A DNA stretch of 64,000 bases from Pirellulaceae bacterium (GCA_018402565.1 JAGYIQ010000002.1:1047670-1111669); one strand, 5' to 3'. Shown: positions 36,015 to 47,500, counted from the stretch's first letter. Notes: generated from the letters alone by a model not told the origin. Program-made: numbers and translations.

Positions 36015-36064
36015 TAGCAGGCACTCGTCGCCGCACGAGAACATTCGGTTAAGTCTGTTCACAC

Positions 36065-36537
36065 TTCGACCAGCAGAGGGCTGCTGGTTTACAGACTGTC
36101 CCCCATTCCTCTGTCCCCCATTCCCCTGTCCCCATTCCTCTGTCCCCATTCCTCTGTCCCCATTCCCCTGTCCCCATTCCTCTGTCCCCCATTCCTCTGT
36201 CCCCATTCCTCTGTCCCCATTCCTCTGTCCCCATTCCTCTGTCCACATTCCCCTGTCCCACATTCCTCTGTCCTATCACACTTCGACCAGCAGAGGGCTG
36301 CTGGTTATACAGGGGCGGACGGCACTCGGAGAGTGCCTGCTACCTTAGCCCACACTCGTCGCCGCACGAGAACATTAGGTTAAGTCTGTTCACACTTCGA
36401 CCAGCAGAGGGCTGCTGGTTTACAGACTGTCCCCCATTCCCCTGTCCCCCATTCCCCTGTCCCCCATTCCTCTGTCCTATCACACTTCAAACCAGCAGAG
36501 GGCTGCTGGTCTACAGTCTGTCCCCCATTCCTCTGTC
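36065..36537. repeat. Second block of hairpins with CATTCCTCTGTCC minisatellite
   Basis: CCAGCAG-AGGG-CTGCTGG hairpins near 36070, 36288, 36401 and 36492; about 14 CCATTCCTCTGTCC units, 36103-36275, with more at 36430-36480 and 36523-36540; and a GGCACTC-GGA-GAGTGCC hairpin at 36321-36337. The block contains an internal direct repeat of about 90 bp (ACAGAGGGCTG...text beginning GTCGCCGCACGAGAACATT occurs at 36029 and 36359). It ends at the stop codon of the helicase gene. Confidence 0.85.
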
Positions 36538-36539
36538 CA

Positions 36540-39500
36540 CTATCCCCCCCGAGAAACCGCCAACAACTCGCTCAACTGAACGTCCAACGCCGCCACGGCC
36601 GACGGCGAGTCGTACCACCAATCAGGCGACCACACCCGCAAGATATTCCAACCCAGATTCTCCAACACCATCTGCCGCGTCTTGTCACGATCACGAGCCA
36701 CCGCGCTGCGATGGTACGTCGCCCCATCACACTCCACCCCAGCCAAATACGCACCCGGCTTGTCCGGATGACGAATACCCAAGTCCACACGGAAACCCGA
36801 CACGCCCACTTGAGGCACCACCTGCCAGCCCTTACCCGCCAAGGCCTCACTCACCGCCTGCTCAAACGGCGAATCATAACCGCCCACACTGCCCTCCGTC
36901 CGAGCGGCAATCGCCTCCGGCCCCTTCTCGGCGTACTCCAAAAACGCCTTCAAGTCATTCACCCCACGCGACTTCGAGCGCTGCGCATCCAATTGATCGC
37001 CCGTAAACGAAGCATACACCACCAACTCTTGCCGCGCCCGAGTCACCGCCACGTTCAATCGCCGCTCGCCACCGTCACGGTTCAATGCCCCAAACGTCAA
37101 CGGGATCTTCTTCCCCGGCACGTCGCGACCGAACGTAATCGAAAAAAACATCACATCCCGCTCATCACCTTGCACATTCTCCAAGTTCTTGACCACCGTC
37201 GGCTCGATGCGATCGTCCGAGAAATACCAATCCAACTGCGGCTCGTCCCGCTGAGCCTGATCCAACAAGTCTTGAATCAGCGACTGCTGCTGGCTGTTGA
37301 ACGTGATCACGCCAAACGTCAACCGCTTGTCCTCGGGCAACTCCAAGTTACGCTTCATCCGCGCCACCGCGTCCGCCACAATCGCCCGAGCCTCCGTCAC
37401 GTTGGTTCGACTCTTGCCACGGTCGTACATCGCCTCCGGCAAATGCACCAACGACACGCCGCGATCTTCCGCCTCGGCCGCCGGGAACGTCACCAACTTG
37501 TTGCCATAATAATTCCAATTAGAAAACGCAATCAACGACTCGTGCCGACTGCGATAGTGCCAATTCAACTGCAACGTGGGCAAGCCCGACGCTTGAGCCT
37601 CGTCCAGGATACTCTCGAGATCCTTCTCAAAATCTTCGATCTCCGGATTATCCTCGTCGTCATCCATCCGACCAAAGAAGTTAGTCGGCGGCAGCTGCTT
37701 CGGATCGCCCACAATGATCGTCTGCTTCCCACGAGCGATCGCCCCGACGGCATCCCACGTCGTGATCTGGGACGCTTCGTCGAAGATCACCACATCGAAC
37801 AACCCCTGCTCGGCCGGCAGGTACTGCGAAATCGACAACGGCGACATCAACAAACACGGCGCCAATTTGCTGAACGTACCCGGCATGTCGCTGATCACTT
37901 CGCGAATCGTCTTGCTGGGACGAGTCAACCCGATCTGATGCCGCAGCAACCCCAACTCGCTCCGCTTCGGAAAGCCACTGCGAGGCAAACCGTGCGCCAC
38001 GGCTCGCATGGCTTGTGCCGCGGCCATGTTGCGAGCCTGATCATCCAGTCGTCGGAAGTCCGCGATCGCGTCCTCATGCTTAAATCGTTGGAACGTCCGC
38101 AAGCAATCATCCGCGTCAATCACGCCCACGATCCACCACCGAGCGTACGCCAATTGGAAGCGAGCCGGCAAGTCGCTGGGGGCAATCCGCTCCTCCTGCA
38201 ACGCCGACACGAACTCACCCAGGCCCACGGTCTCCGCCGCCGCTCGCACCTCGCACCACGCCGTCCATTTCTGCAAGCTGCTGCGGTGCGTCTCGATCTG
38301 AGCGACCGCGGCCAGCGTCACCTGACAGACCTGCGGCACATCCTTGCGCAGCGGCGACGCACCCGCCACGTCCGCAAACGCTTGGGCCGCCGCCAGATAA
38401 TCGTCCGCCACCTTCAGGTACTTGGCCGCCGTAGCGAACAAGGGATTGTCGGGATTGCTGCCTTTGATGTGCGGATAGATCGCCTTGGAAATTTCCTGCG
38501 AGACATTGAACACCTTGCCCGCCGCGACCAAACAACGGCGCAGCTCCGTGGCCTGGGTCAACTGCGACTCCAGTTTCACCGTGTTGGTGGCCGCTCCCTG
38601 CCAATACCGCGACTGATTGGCCAGCACACTCTCCGCCAACGCGGCCCGAACTTGACGCAGCTTGCCGATCGCCTCCAGGTCCGTGGCGGGATTTGCGGTC
38701 CCTGAAACAGCATAGGTCTGCAGCCAGCGACGGACCTGACGTTTCTGGAACCACCCCAGTAGAAAGAACGCCGACACGGCTTTCCGCCACGCCAGATCCA
38801 CATCCGCCAGCGGCAGGGACTCGAGCGACTCGCCATAGTCGGCCTGCAACGAGGCCATGGCCGCTTGATGGGCCTCAATCAAGCGGACCAACTCGGCTTT
38901 GGCGGCCGGAAATTTGGCAAACTGCTTATTGAACAACAACTGCACATCTTCGCCGTTGGTCTGCAGCAAGGCCCGCGCCAACTCACGCAGCGACTCCAAT
39001 TCACTCAGCGAGCAATCCCGCCGCGCCCCCAAACCGAGGGCAGTCGCAAACGGCTCCAGCGCATCGGCAAACGACGTGGCCGCGCCGCGCAGGCGGCTGC
39101 ACTGCGTCAATAATGACTGCTCCCACGAGATCGACCAAGACGCTTGGTTGACGAAAGCCAGCGAGACGCGGTGGTCCACCGCCGCGTAGGTCAACGCCAA
39201 CCGTTGCACGATGTCGTTCAATCGCGCGAAGGCCGCTCGATCGTGCTTGACCGAATGGGCCCAGGACAACTGGGGTGTGGGCAGGTCGCCGCCGCGGACG
39301 CACAAGCCCATCGCATAGAACGCACTCCAACCGTTCGGGTGCTCGCGATGCATCGCCGCCACGTACCGGTTTAGCTCATCGCGGCGAATCTTCAATCGCT
39401 CGCTGATCGTCAACCATTCCTGCTCACTCGAACGCGGGCAGTTCTGCCAGGCCTTGTCCAATTGAGCCAAGAACCGGCGCCGCTCCGCCTTGTTGCTGTG

Positions 39501-41783
39501 CAACTCGACGCAGCAATCCCCCAGTCCATGTTCACGCAATCGGCGATGCACGACATCCAGGGCCGCGGTCTTCTCCGCCACAAACAGCACCGTCTTCCCG
39601 CCAGCCAAACACTGCGAGATCATGTTGGCGATCGTCTGGCTTTTGCCCGTGCCCGGCGGCCCCACCAAGACAAAGTCCTGCCCCCGAGCCACCGCCATCA
39701 CCGCCGCCAACTGCGAGGAATCGGCCGGCAAAGGATGGTACAGCTCCTGCGGCGCGAACTCGATATCGATTTTTTGCGAATCGGGAATCCCGCCGCCGCC
39801 AGCCACCTCGAACGCCTGATCCGGACTGTCGATCAGATGCCGCACGACGCGATTGTTCTTCAGTTGCTCGGACCGATCGACCAAATCTTTCCACATCAAA
39901 TACTTGGCGAACGAGAAGGTCCCCAACGCGGATTCATCGACCACTTCGAAGCCCGGGATGTCCCGCACCTCACGCCGCACCCGATCCATCACGTTCGCCA
40001 CATCCACACCGTTTTCGTCGGTGGGCAGATCGGCTTCCAACGTCGACAGGTCGCGATCAAAATCCTTCTTCAGCAGTTGGATCAAAGTCGCATTGAAGCG
40101 GACCTCGTCTTCGTGCAGCGACAAATGAAACGGCGATAACGCACTCTTGCGCGTCAACTTGACGGGCACCAACAGCAGCGGAGCCAAGTACGTGTTCGCC
40201 TCCGTCGGCTTCGGCTTCCACCGCAAGAATCCCACCGCCAAGAACAACGTGTTCGACCCGCCCTCGGACAGATCGTTCTTCACCGCGCGAAAGATCGTCG
40301 TCAGCCGCTTGACCAACTCCTCGCTGACCAGCGGGCAGGCGACCTCCTTCCGCTCCAGGGCCTGTCGAGCGAACTCGCTATCCAGATCCTGATGGGTCCG
40401 CGCTCGGTGCGTTTCCGCATCCCGTTGCCCGATCGGATTGTGCTCGGCGATCGAGATCAACCGCAAGGCGGTGCCGGCCGCCAACAGATCCTCCAACCGC
40501 GCCAGGTCCGGGCACAGGATCGGCACCGATTGTTTGGTCGACTTAAAATTCAGCAAACGATTGCGGAGGGACAGATCCAACAGCTTGCGTTGCCAGCGAT
40601 CGATGCGACCTTCTGGCGTCGAGGGTTTCTCCTCCGAGGTTTCCGCGGCGGCCTGTCCCAACGCGGGCAGCGCCGGCAGCGGCAGCGGGCCACTGACCAG
40701 CGATTGCAGCGTGTCGGCCTTCGACTCCGCCGCGGCGTGTGATGCCAACGGACGGATCTGGGCCATCCGCGAACGTTCGATATCGATGGCGGCGATGAAC
40801 CCACTCTCGCTGGCCAACTTGGTCTGCTCCCGAGCGGCTCGGACAGCATCTTCGAACATCGCCGGTGGGCGGGACGTGACCAGTGTGGTCTCGAAGGTCA
40901 CCAGTTCGCGGCCGTCGATCGCTTTGCGGATCTCGCTGCAGTCGGACTCGATGATCGTCGGCAACGTTTTTTGGACCAACCAAGCGCCCGCAAAACAGTG
41001 GCCCTGGACCATGACCACGACCGGGTTCAGCCCGACGGCTTCGATGGCCGCGGCAAAGAGCAGCGTGCTATCCAGACACGTGGCCAGGCCCTCGGAGAGG
41101 ACCGTCGAGGGGCGACGCGTTTTCTGTCCGACCGCTTCGAAACTGCGTGGCGGGTTGGCATAGGTGAGCGACTTGGCCGCCACGGCCGACCACAAGGCCG
41201 CCACCAGCATGTAGGCGCGAGTCGGGTCACCGCTTTGATAACCATCCAAGGCTGGGCGGTGGCCGTGCCCCGTCAGCACTTCGCCCGCGACTTTGAGGAT
41301 ACTGGCGACGGCCGGGTCATTGGGCATGACAAACGCCGCCAGCAGCTCGCCGCCGCAGTTCATGCCTGGCCATTCATCGCGCGCCAACACTCGGAGGTCG
41401 AGTTCGCTGGTCGCGATCGTCTCCGAGTCTTGCTGGAGGGTGAACTTCAGCACACCGCGTTCGGCCTCGTTCAGGCCATTGAGATAGTCCGCATCGAGGG
41501 ACAGATCGCGATCTCGGATCGGCAACTCGCCTTGGGCAGCCAGTCGATCGATCACCCAGGATTTCGGGCGGAGGAACTGGGGCGAGGACTCGACGGTCAG
41601 TCGCAGGCCGTTGAGGATTTGTTTGGTCGGGTTGCGGATCGTGAGGGATTGCAGCAGCGGGACCGAGTTCTGCCAGGAGGCATAATTCAAGAAGCCATTG
41701 ACCTGCGCGTCGATCGTGACCGCTTCCACTCCCCCACCCCCTACCACGTCCCCTACCACATCCCCGCCCAACTTCTCAGCCAT
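36540..41783 (-). CDS. DUF4011 superfamily-1 helicase with C-terminal Vsr-like nuclease (Hhe-like defence protein)
   Basis: A 1747-residue single protein. N-terminal: a segment with a transglutaminase-like core (LATCLDSTLLFAAAIEAVGL, then QGHCFAGAW) at about 240-275. Then DUF4011 (PEGRIDRWQRKLLDLSLRNR near residue 390), a superfamily-1 helicase with Walker A VGPPGTGKSQTIANM, Walker B VVIFDEASQIT, VGDPKQLPP, LQLNWHYRSRHESLI and VAVTRARQELVVY, and at the C-terminus a Vsr/MTES_1575-type nuclease (SPFEQAV, FRVDLGI, GVECDGATYHRS, LENLGWNILRVWSPDWW). This order matches the DUF4011-helicase-Vsr defence protein reported as Hhe. ATG 41783 has GAGGT seven bases upstream. The gene is intact, unlike other accessory genes to its right. 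Confidence 0.9.
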   Translation of the reverse strand: MAEKLGGDVVGDVVGGGGVEAVTIDAQVNGFLNYASWQNSVPLLQSLTIRNPTKQILNGLRLTVESSPQFLRPKSWVIDRLAAQGELPIRDRDLSLDADYLNGLNEAERGVLKFTLQQDSETIATSELDLRVLARDEWPGMNCGGELLAAFVMPNDPAVASILKVAGEVLTGHGHRPALDGYQSGDPTRAYMLVAALWSAVAAKSLTYANPPRSFEAVGQKTRRPSTVLSEGLATCLDSTLLFAAAIEAVGLNPVVVMVQGHCFAGAWLVQKTLPTIIESDCSEIRKAIDGRELVTFETTLVTSRPPAMFEDAVRAAREQTKLASESGFIAAIDIERSRMAQIRPLASHAAAESKADTLQSLVSGPLPLPALPALGQAAAETSEEKPSTPEGRIDRWQRKLLDLSLRNRLLNFKSTKQSVPILCPDLARLEDLLAAGTALRLISIAEHNPIGQRDAETHRARTHQDLDSEFARQALERKEVACPLVSEELVKRLTTIFRAVKNDLSEGGSNTLFLAVGFLRWKPKPTEANTYLAPLLLVPVKLTRKSALSPFHLSLHEDEVRFNATLIQLLKKDFDRDLSTLEADLPTDENGVDVANVMDRVRREVRDIPGFEVVDESALGTFSFAKYLMWKDLVDRSEQLKNNRVVRHLIDSPDQAFEVAGGGGIPDSQKIDIEFAPQELYHPLPADSSQLAAVMAVARGQDFVLVGPPGTGKSQTIANMISQCLAGGKTVLFVAEKTAALDVVHRRLREHGLGDCCVELHSNKAERRRFLAQLDKAWQNCPRSSEQEWLTISERLKIRRDELNRYVAAMHREHPNGWSAFYAMGLCVRGGDLPTPQLSWAHSVKHDRAAFARLNDIVQRLALTYAAVDHRVSLAFVNQASWSISWEQSLLTQCSRLRGAATSFADALEPFATALGLGARRDCSLSELESLRELARALLQTNGEDVQLLFNKQFAKFPAAKAELVRLIEAHQAAMASLQADYGESLESLPLADVDLAWRKAVSAFFLLGWFQKRQVRRWLQTYAVSGTANPATDLEAIGKLRQVRAALAESVLANQSRYWQGAATNTVKLESQLTQATELRRCLVAAGKVFNVSQEISKAIYPHIKGSNPDNPLFATAAKYLKVADDYLAAAQAFADVAGASPLRKDVPQVCQVTLAAVAQIETHRSSLQKWTAWCEVRAAAETVGLGEFVSALQEERIAPSDLPARFQLAYARWWIVGVIDADDCLRTFQRFKHEDAIADFRRLDDQARNMAAAQAMRAVAHGLPRSGFPKRSELGLLRHQIGLTRPSKTIREVISDMPGTFSKLAPCLLMSPLSISQYLPAEQGLFDVVIFDEASQITTWDAVGAIARGKQTIIVGDPKQLPPTNFFGRMDDDEDNPEIEDFEKDLESILDEAQASGLPTLQLNWHYRSRHESLIAFSNWNYYGNKLVTFPAAEAEDRGVSLVHLPEAMYDRGKSRTNVTEARAIVADAVARMKRNLELPEDKRLTFGVITFNSQQQSLIQDLLDQAQRDEPQLDWYFSDDRIEPTVVKNLENVQGDERDVMFFSITFGRDVPGKKIPLTFGALNRDGGERRLNVAVTRARQELVVYASFTGDQLDAQRSKSRGVNDLKAFLEYAEKGPEAIAARTEGSVGGYDSPFEQAVSEALAGKGWQVVPQVGVSGFRVDLGIRHPDKPGAYLAGVECDGATYHRSAVARDRDKTRQMVLENLGWNILRVWSPDWWYDSPSAVAALDVQLSELLAVSRGG

Positions 41784-41839
41784 CTCACCCACCTCTACCG
41801 AATTGAGGAATCACCATCCCTCCTACTATAGTTCACACT

Positions 41840-42060
41840 CGCTGAAAGTGGAAAGGGAAGCACGTGCGAAGTGAGAAGTGCGTGGTGAGAGGTGTGAAGT
41901 GAGAGGTGCGTGGTGGAAAGTGCGAAGTGCGTGGTGAGAAGTGAGACGTACGTGGCGAGAGGTGCGTGGTGAGAGGTGCGAGGTGCGTGGTGAGAGGCGC
42001 GAAGTGCGTGACGAGAGGTGCGAAGTGCGTGGTGAAAGGTGCGAGGTGAGAATGGAAAAT
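41840..42060. repeat. GAGAGGTGCGTGGT minisatellite
   Basis: About fourteen drifting units of GTGAGAGGTGCGTGGT or GTGAGAAGTGCGAAGT between 41845 and 42050, followed by short GAAAATGGAGAGTGG-like text to 42087. The array is purine-rich on the plus strand. No gene is seen in 41784-42120. Confidence 0.8.
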
Positions 42061-42119
42061 GAAAAATGGAGAGTGGAGAATGGAAAATGCCGCCAAAACC
42101 TCGCCAAATGATCCAACAT

Positions 42120-43040
42120 AACGCCTAAGCGGCCCCGCTCGTAGTCCCGCCTTCAGGCGGAATTCCCCTAGAAAAACCTCCACCCCAAGAAAAAACCCCG
42201 CGCAGAAAAACCTCACCACCAGATCCCCCTCCACCCCTAAGCGGCCCCGCTCGTAGTCCCGCCTTCAGGCGGAATGCCCCTAGAAAAACCTCCACCCCAA
42301 GAAAAATCCCCCGCGCATCTCAACCTCACCAAATGCTCCCCCTCCAAGCCTAGTTGGCCCCGCTCGTAGTCCCGCCTTCAGGCGGAATTCCCCTAGAAAA
42401 ACCTCCACCACCAGAAAAAACCCCCGCGCATCTCAACCTCACCAAATGCTCCCCCCTCCACGCCACGCCGGCCCCGCTCGTAGTCCCGCCTTCAGGCGGA
42501 ATTCCCCTAGAAAAACCTCCACCACCAGAAAAAACCCCGCGCATCCCAACCTCACCAAATGCTCCCCCTCCTCACCTAGCCGGCCCCGCTCGTCCTCCCG
42601 CCTTCAGGCGGAATGCCCCTAGAAAAACCTCCACCACCAGAAAAAACCCCCGCGCACCAAAACCTCACCACCAGCTCCCCCTCCACGCCCAGTTGGCCCC
42701 GCTCGTAGTCCCGCCTTCAGGCGGAATGCCCCTATAAAAACCTCCACCACCAGAAAAAACCCCCGCGCATCTCAACCTCACCAAATGCTCCCCCCTCCAC
42801 GCCACGCCGGCCCCGCTCGTAGTCCCGCCTTCAGGCGGAATTCCCCTAGAAAAACCTCCACCTCAGAAAAAAACTAATCGCAAAAAACCTCACCACCAAA
42901 CCCCACATGACACCTAAGCGGCCCCGCTCGTAGTCCCGCCTTCAGGCGGAATGCCCCTATAAAAACCTCCACCCCCAGAAAAAACCCCGCGCATCAACCT
43001 CACCACCAGCTCCCCTCCACGCCTAACCAGCCCTGCACCA
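42120..43040. repeat. REP-like hairpin array A1, eight copies
   Basis: Eight units of about 110-118 bp. Each has CGGCCCCGCTCGTAGTC, the hairpin CCGCC-TTCA-GGCGG, AATTCCCCTAGAAAAACCTC and CATCTCAACCTCACCAAATG-like text. Hairpins are near 42147, 42259, 42372, 42486, 42599, 42711, 42825 and 42936. The unit ends abut the REP-associated transposase relic at 43043. The regular spacing of near-identical hairpins beside a transposase of this type is the arrangement of REP/RAYT systems. Confidence 0.9.
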
Positions 43041-43042
43041 TC

Positions 43043-43635
43043 TTACGGATCCCATTTATCTCCGTAGTCATTGATTGGGTACTTGCGCCAGAGGTCCAGC
43101 AGCCAATCTCGACCGTGTGCCTGCATGTACCAATGCACACTCGAGTAGGGCCAATCCTCCCATTTCTTAGCGTACCCATGCTTCACAGGATTATTATGAA
43201 TGTAATTGAGCGTAGCGCGATAATGTCGCATTGAACGAATGATCCGATCGTGGCTGCAAAACCAAACCTTACGCCCCTTCGTCTGGTCAGTCTTGTTCAT
43301 TTCATAGGACGTGCGACCATGCAGTCGCCCCAGATCACGACTGAACGCTTCAATCTCGCCGATTCGCACTAACACATGGTAGTGGTTAGGCAGCACACAC
43401 CAAGCCGCACAGGGCAAGGCAAGCGATTGGAAAAGCGAAGCAATTCGCCTTCGAACCACTGGAGTCTCTCTGGGGTGGAGAGGATTTCTTGATGCTCGTA
43501 ACAACTCCCAGTAACGATGCGGTATCCGGGCGGAGCCTGAATGTGTGGTGGGCTGTGGCATGGGTACCCGCGTTTGATTCGTTTGAAGATCGCTTTTGTT
43601 CGTTCTTCGTCGGACCAATTGCGAAACTCGTACAT
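43043..43635 (-). pseudogene. REP-associated tyrosine transposase (RAYT, Y1_Tnp), frameshifted
   Basis: A Y1-transposase (HUH) relic that would be about 197 residues. The 5' part from ATG 43635 reads MYEFRNWSDEERTKAIF through YRIVTGSCYEHQEIL; the 3' part in another frame has the HUH motif VLPNHYHVLV and the catalytic-tyrosine region LNYIHNNPVKHGYAKKW, ending WRKYPINDYGDKWDP. The frames must switch near 43410 by one base. It sits between two REP-like arrays, as RAYT genes do. Without frame correction it would not make a complete enzyme, so the array is likely no longer being mobilised by this copy. Confidence 0.8.
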
Positions 43636-43784
43636 GAAACGACCTCCATCAATAAGATCCAAAACCAGTCATAAAACTTAGCCGGAACATGATGCTAAAC
43701 GATTGAGTGCGATGGTAAAACACACCATGAAAAACCCACCCCCAAAAAACGCCCCACATTACCGCCTCACCACCAGCTCCCCCT

Positions 43785-44450
43785 CCAAGCCCTAGTTGGC
43801 CCTGCTCGTAGTCCCGCCTTCAGGCGGAATTCCCCTAGAAAAACCTTGGCCCCAGAAAACAAAGTAAACGCCCCCACTGAGGTGAAGCCCGCCTAAAGGC
43901 GGAACTACAGCGCCGAGACCTCACCACCAGCTCCCCCTCCTCACCTAGCCGGCCCCGCTCGTAGTCCCGCCTTCAGGCGGAATGCGCCATGGCAAAACCC
44001 CACCCCCAGAAAAACCCCGCATCCCAACCTCACCACCAGCTCCCCCTCCACGCCTAGCCGGCCCCGCTCGTAGTCCCGCCTTCAGGCGGAATTCCCCTAG
44101 AAAAACCTCCATCACCAGAAAAAACTAATCGCAAACAACCTCACCACCAGCTCCCCCTCCACGCCTAAGCGGCCCCGCTCGTCCTCCCGCCTTCAGGCGG
44201 AATTCCCCTAGAAAAACCTCCATCACCAGAAAAAACTAATCGCAAACAACCTCACCACCAGCTCCCCCTCCACGCCTAGCCGGCCCCGCTCGTAGTCCCG
44301 CCTTCAGGCGGAATTCCCTAGCAAAACTCCACCACCAGAAAAACCCGCGCAGAAAAACCTCTCCACCAGCTCCCCCTCCACCCCTAAGCGGCCCCGCTCG
44401 TAGTCCCGCCTTCAGGCGGAATGCGCCATGGCAAAACCCCACCCCGTGAA
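43785..44450. repeat. REP-like hairpin array A2, six direct and one inverted copy
   Basis: Direct hairpins CCGCC-TTCA-GGCGG near 43814, 43967, 44086, 44197, 44298 and 44406, with the same flanks as array A1, plus one inverted-type unit near 43890 (GCCCGCC-TAAA-GGCGGAACTAC). Units beside the inverted copy differ most from the consensus. The stretch 43636-43784 and the 50 bases before 44501 hold nothing else recognisable. Confidence 0.88.
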
Positions 44451-44500
44451 ACCAGCCAGAGCAAGTCCTTACTCAAACCACTGCGCACAGCAAAATGGAA

Positions 44501-47500
44501 TTAACCGCTCGGTACGCGTCCCCAATTGTCCTTCAGCCACTCCGGAGGTTTCGTTAACGGCTTTCTCGACGTGAATGCCGGGTGATGGATGACATGCGTT
44601 AAGATCCCTCGCTTTTCCAACGAGAAATAGAGACCTCTGATCGCCTTCTCAAGTGGGAACTCATCTTCGCTTCGCGGTTGCACCACATCCGTGCTCGCCA
44701 TCGAAGACTCCGATATTTCCGACAACAGCTCACCCAGTGTTTCGACCGCCAGTTTGAACGTGTCGGGCATCAATGTGCCTTTGCGTTTGGAGTTCGGGTC
44801 GCAATCCGATGACTGCGGACCAGACTGATGGCCGTATAACGCCAACCACTGATTCGCGTCAAAAAGTACTTAATCGCTCGAAACTGCCGAAAGCGATCCG
44901 AACTCGAAATACGTATCAACGAAGTAAAGCTATCGTGCAAGCCCAAATCTGGCGATTCCTTTCGAAAGGCAAGCGACTCGTGAGCGGCACTCCGCAGCGG
45001 CTCCAAGGCCGCAAATGCTCTTATCTTGAGCGTGTGATAGCGACACCACCAAAGACTACTTTGTGAAGTGCCACATAAACCGGAGGATGCCTGCTCCAAC
45101 AACGACCACGCTTCGTCCAATGTCCCCGAATAAACTCGAAGAAGATTCGCTTTCAGTTGATGCTTCCAACGCTCATCATCGCTATCTGGCACTAAAACCA
45201 ACGCCCCTGCCTTCAATCGAGGGACACTTGATTTGCGAAAACACTCAGCGATCTTCGGAGGCACAAAGACGATGCCCGCTGCCTTTGTCGAATCACAAAC
45301 CGCTCGATCGACGCGCGCCTCGGCCCAACCTTCATGCATCGAATCGCCATTGACCAGACGTACGATGCAATCGGACCCAAATGCCGTGACAGCACATCGC
45401 TCTTCAGACGACCCTGCTCACATAACGTGAGAGGGACGCTCGGTGTCGCCGTCTGCTCTGCGAGAAACATACGCACCCAATAACACTCTGTCAGCCTAGC
45501 CTCCGCCCGCCGTAAATTGACGATTGCGAAATCGGCTCCTGTCGCACTCGGGGTTTTGGAAAGCAATGCCTGGGCTTCGTTCAAATGCCTATTTGCCTCG
45601 AAGAACCTTCCCAGATTGGCCAAAGCGATTCCATACAACGAATGAAGTTTTACCAAATTCTGAAGCTGAAACTCCAAGTGAGAGAAGGGCAGATGACGAC
45701 ACAAATCGAGTCCTAAGTTGCTAGCTCGCGCAGATTTAATCCAATTGTCAAAAGAAATGAGACCAGTGGCGTGATACAGCAACTTGGCCCGCCGTAGATA
45801 GATGTAGCTCGTTTCTGCCAGCAGCCAGATCATGCTTGATAACTTCTGCCGATCACCGGCAAACTGACGTTTCCATTCTGCCTTCAATTTGATCGCCTCG
45901 CGCTCTTGAGTGCTCTCTAACAGCGTTTTAAATAAACTGATGTCCTTCGTCAAACTATCGTACTGCTCTCGAATTTTTGACTCAAACGTTGACGATGGAC
46001 CGCAAATATCCTTCCAACTGCTGGACAAGTGGGGATAAGGACCCGTGTTCGATTTGCGTGCAGATTGATCCAATGAAATCAAGGTCAACTCGGTTTCTGC
46101 CTTGCCGTCGCGATCCTGACCACCCCCTTCTGTCGTGAGGGAATCGCACACAACTTTCATGGTACTGATCAAAAAGTCCTTCGCACTTTCCATCCGTTTT
46201 TGAATTCGCCAGCGAGTTTCTTGTCCTGACGAGCTTGCAATTGACTGATCTTTGCCAGCGCGCTTCCCCAATTGCGTTTCAACGTTCTCGCGGTGCTTCT
46301 CGCCCAACCATGAGGCATCAATAGAACTCGCCTGCCAAACCTTCAGCGGTGGCTTGGCCAAGAGAGAAGTGTCTTAGCAGCCTCCTGCAATGATGATTCA
46401 AAAATCAGTCCTTGGTAGGTGGCGACTGCTGCCAGGGAGTCACTTACACCCGGCCCTTTGCCTTGCTGCCATGATTTAAGGTCATCAGCATAAATCCTTG
46501 GTGCAGCAAATGGCGAAAACACCGCCGCCATGACACGGTGGTGGAGAGTTTCGATTACGGGTATCAAGTGTCCGCTCGAGCAAAACGCCTTGAAATACCA
46601 ATCGCCAATCCAAAATGCAATCGAGCCCGACTGCCCAAGAGAGCGTTGAATGCATTTATGCGGCGAACCCTCGTCCCCATCCCCTGTGCCGCTGGTCGTC
46701 GAGAATCTCGAATCAATCTCGATTGACTCAATACTTGACGGATTGCCAAGCGAATATCACGCCGCATCCACATCGATCCGCCGGGCTTGTCGAGAAAGAC
46801 GGCGGCCCGTCGCTAGCGCACTACTCCACTCCGACGATTCCTCCGACCTCAATAAGTCGTTGTCAATGACATTTCGGTTAAACCGGAATGGGCACTGAAA
46901 AGTTGCCTCCGACCCAGAGTGCGGCAGGATGCCGAGAGTGCCTGAATAGGGTGATCGCGTACAGAAATAGCAACCGTCGCTCCAAGCGAATTCTCGCTGA
47001 ACGTGGCAATGATCGAAGATCGCCACCGCGGACAAGGATGGTCTCAAAATCGGTACTGGCCGTTGTCCCGTCGGTGTCGCCAACTGTGACTTTGAATAAA
47101 GGGCTCAGCGCCGCCCGCAACATATCGGCAAATACGGAGTAGGTTGCCTCCGTGGCAAACGTTTCATGCCTGTCGTCCTGGCGGGAACCGTTTCCGTCTG
47201 ACGGTTGACCTGCGCCATGGCCCGCTTGACCCACTGCGGGTGAATCTTGCGATCCCCCTTCGGTCCGTTGCGGCTTGCCCCCAGCAACCAAGGGGTCAAA
47301 CGGCCACTCAAAATCAATTTTCTGGACCTCCTGCAACGATTGCTCATGGGCCAAATTGGTTCGCCCTGCGACTGCCTCCGCGCCTCCCGCTTCGTCGTGC
47401 AAGCGAATCTTTAGCTTCCTAGACTTCTTATGCCGTTGGCGATGTTCGAGAAGCGGGAAATAGACGACTTGGATACCACAACTCGCTAGAGCCTCAATAA

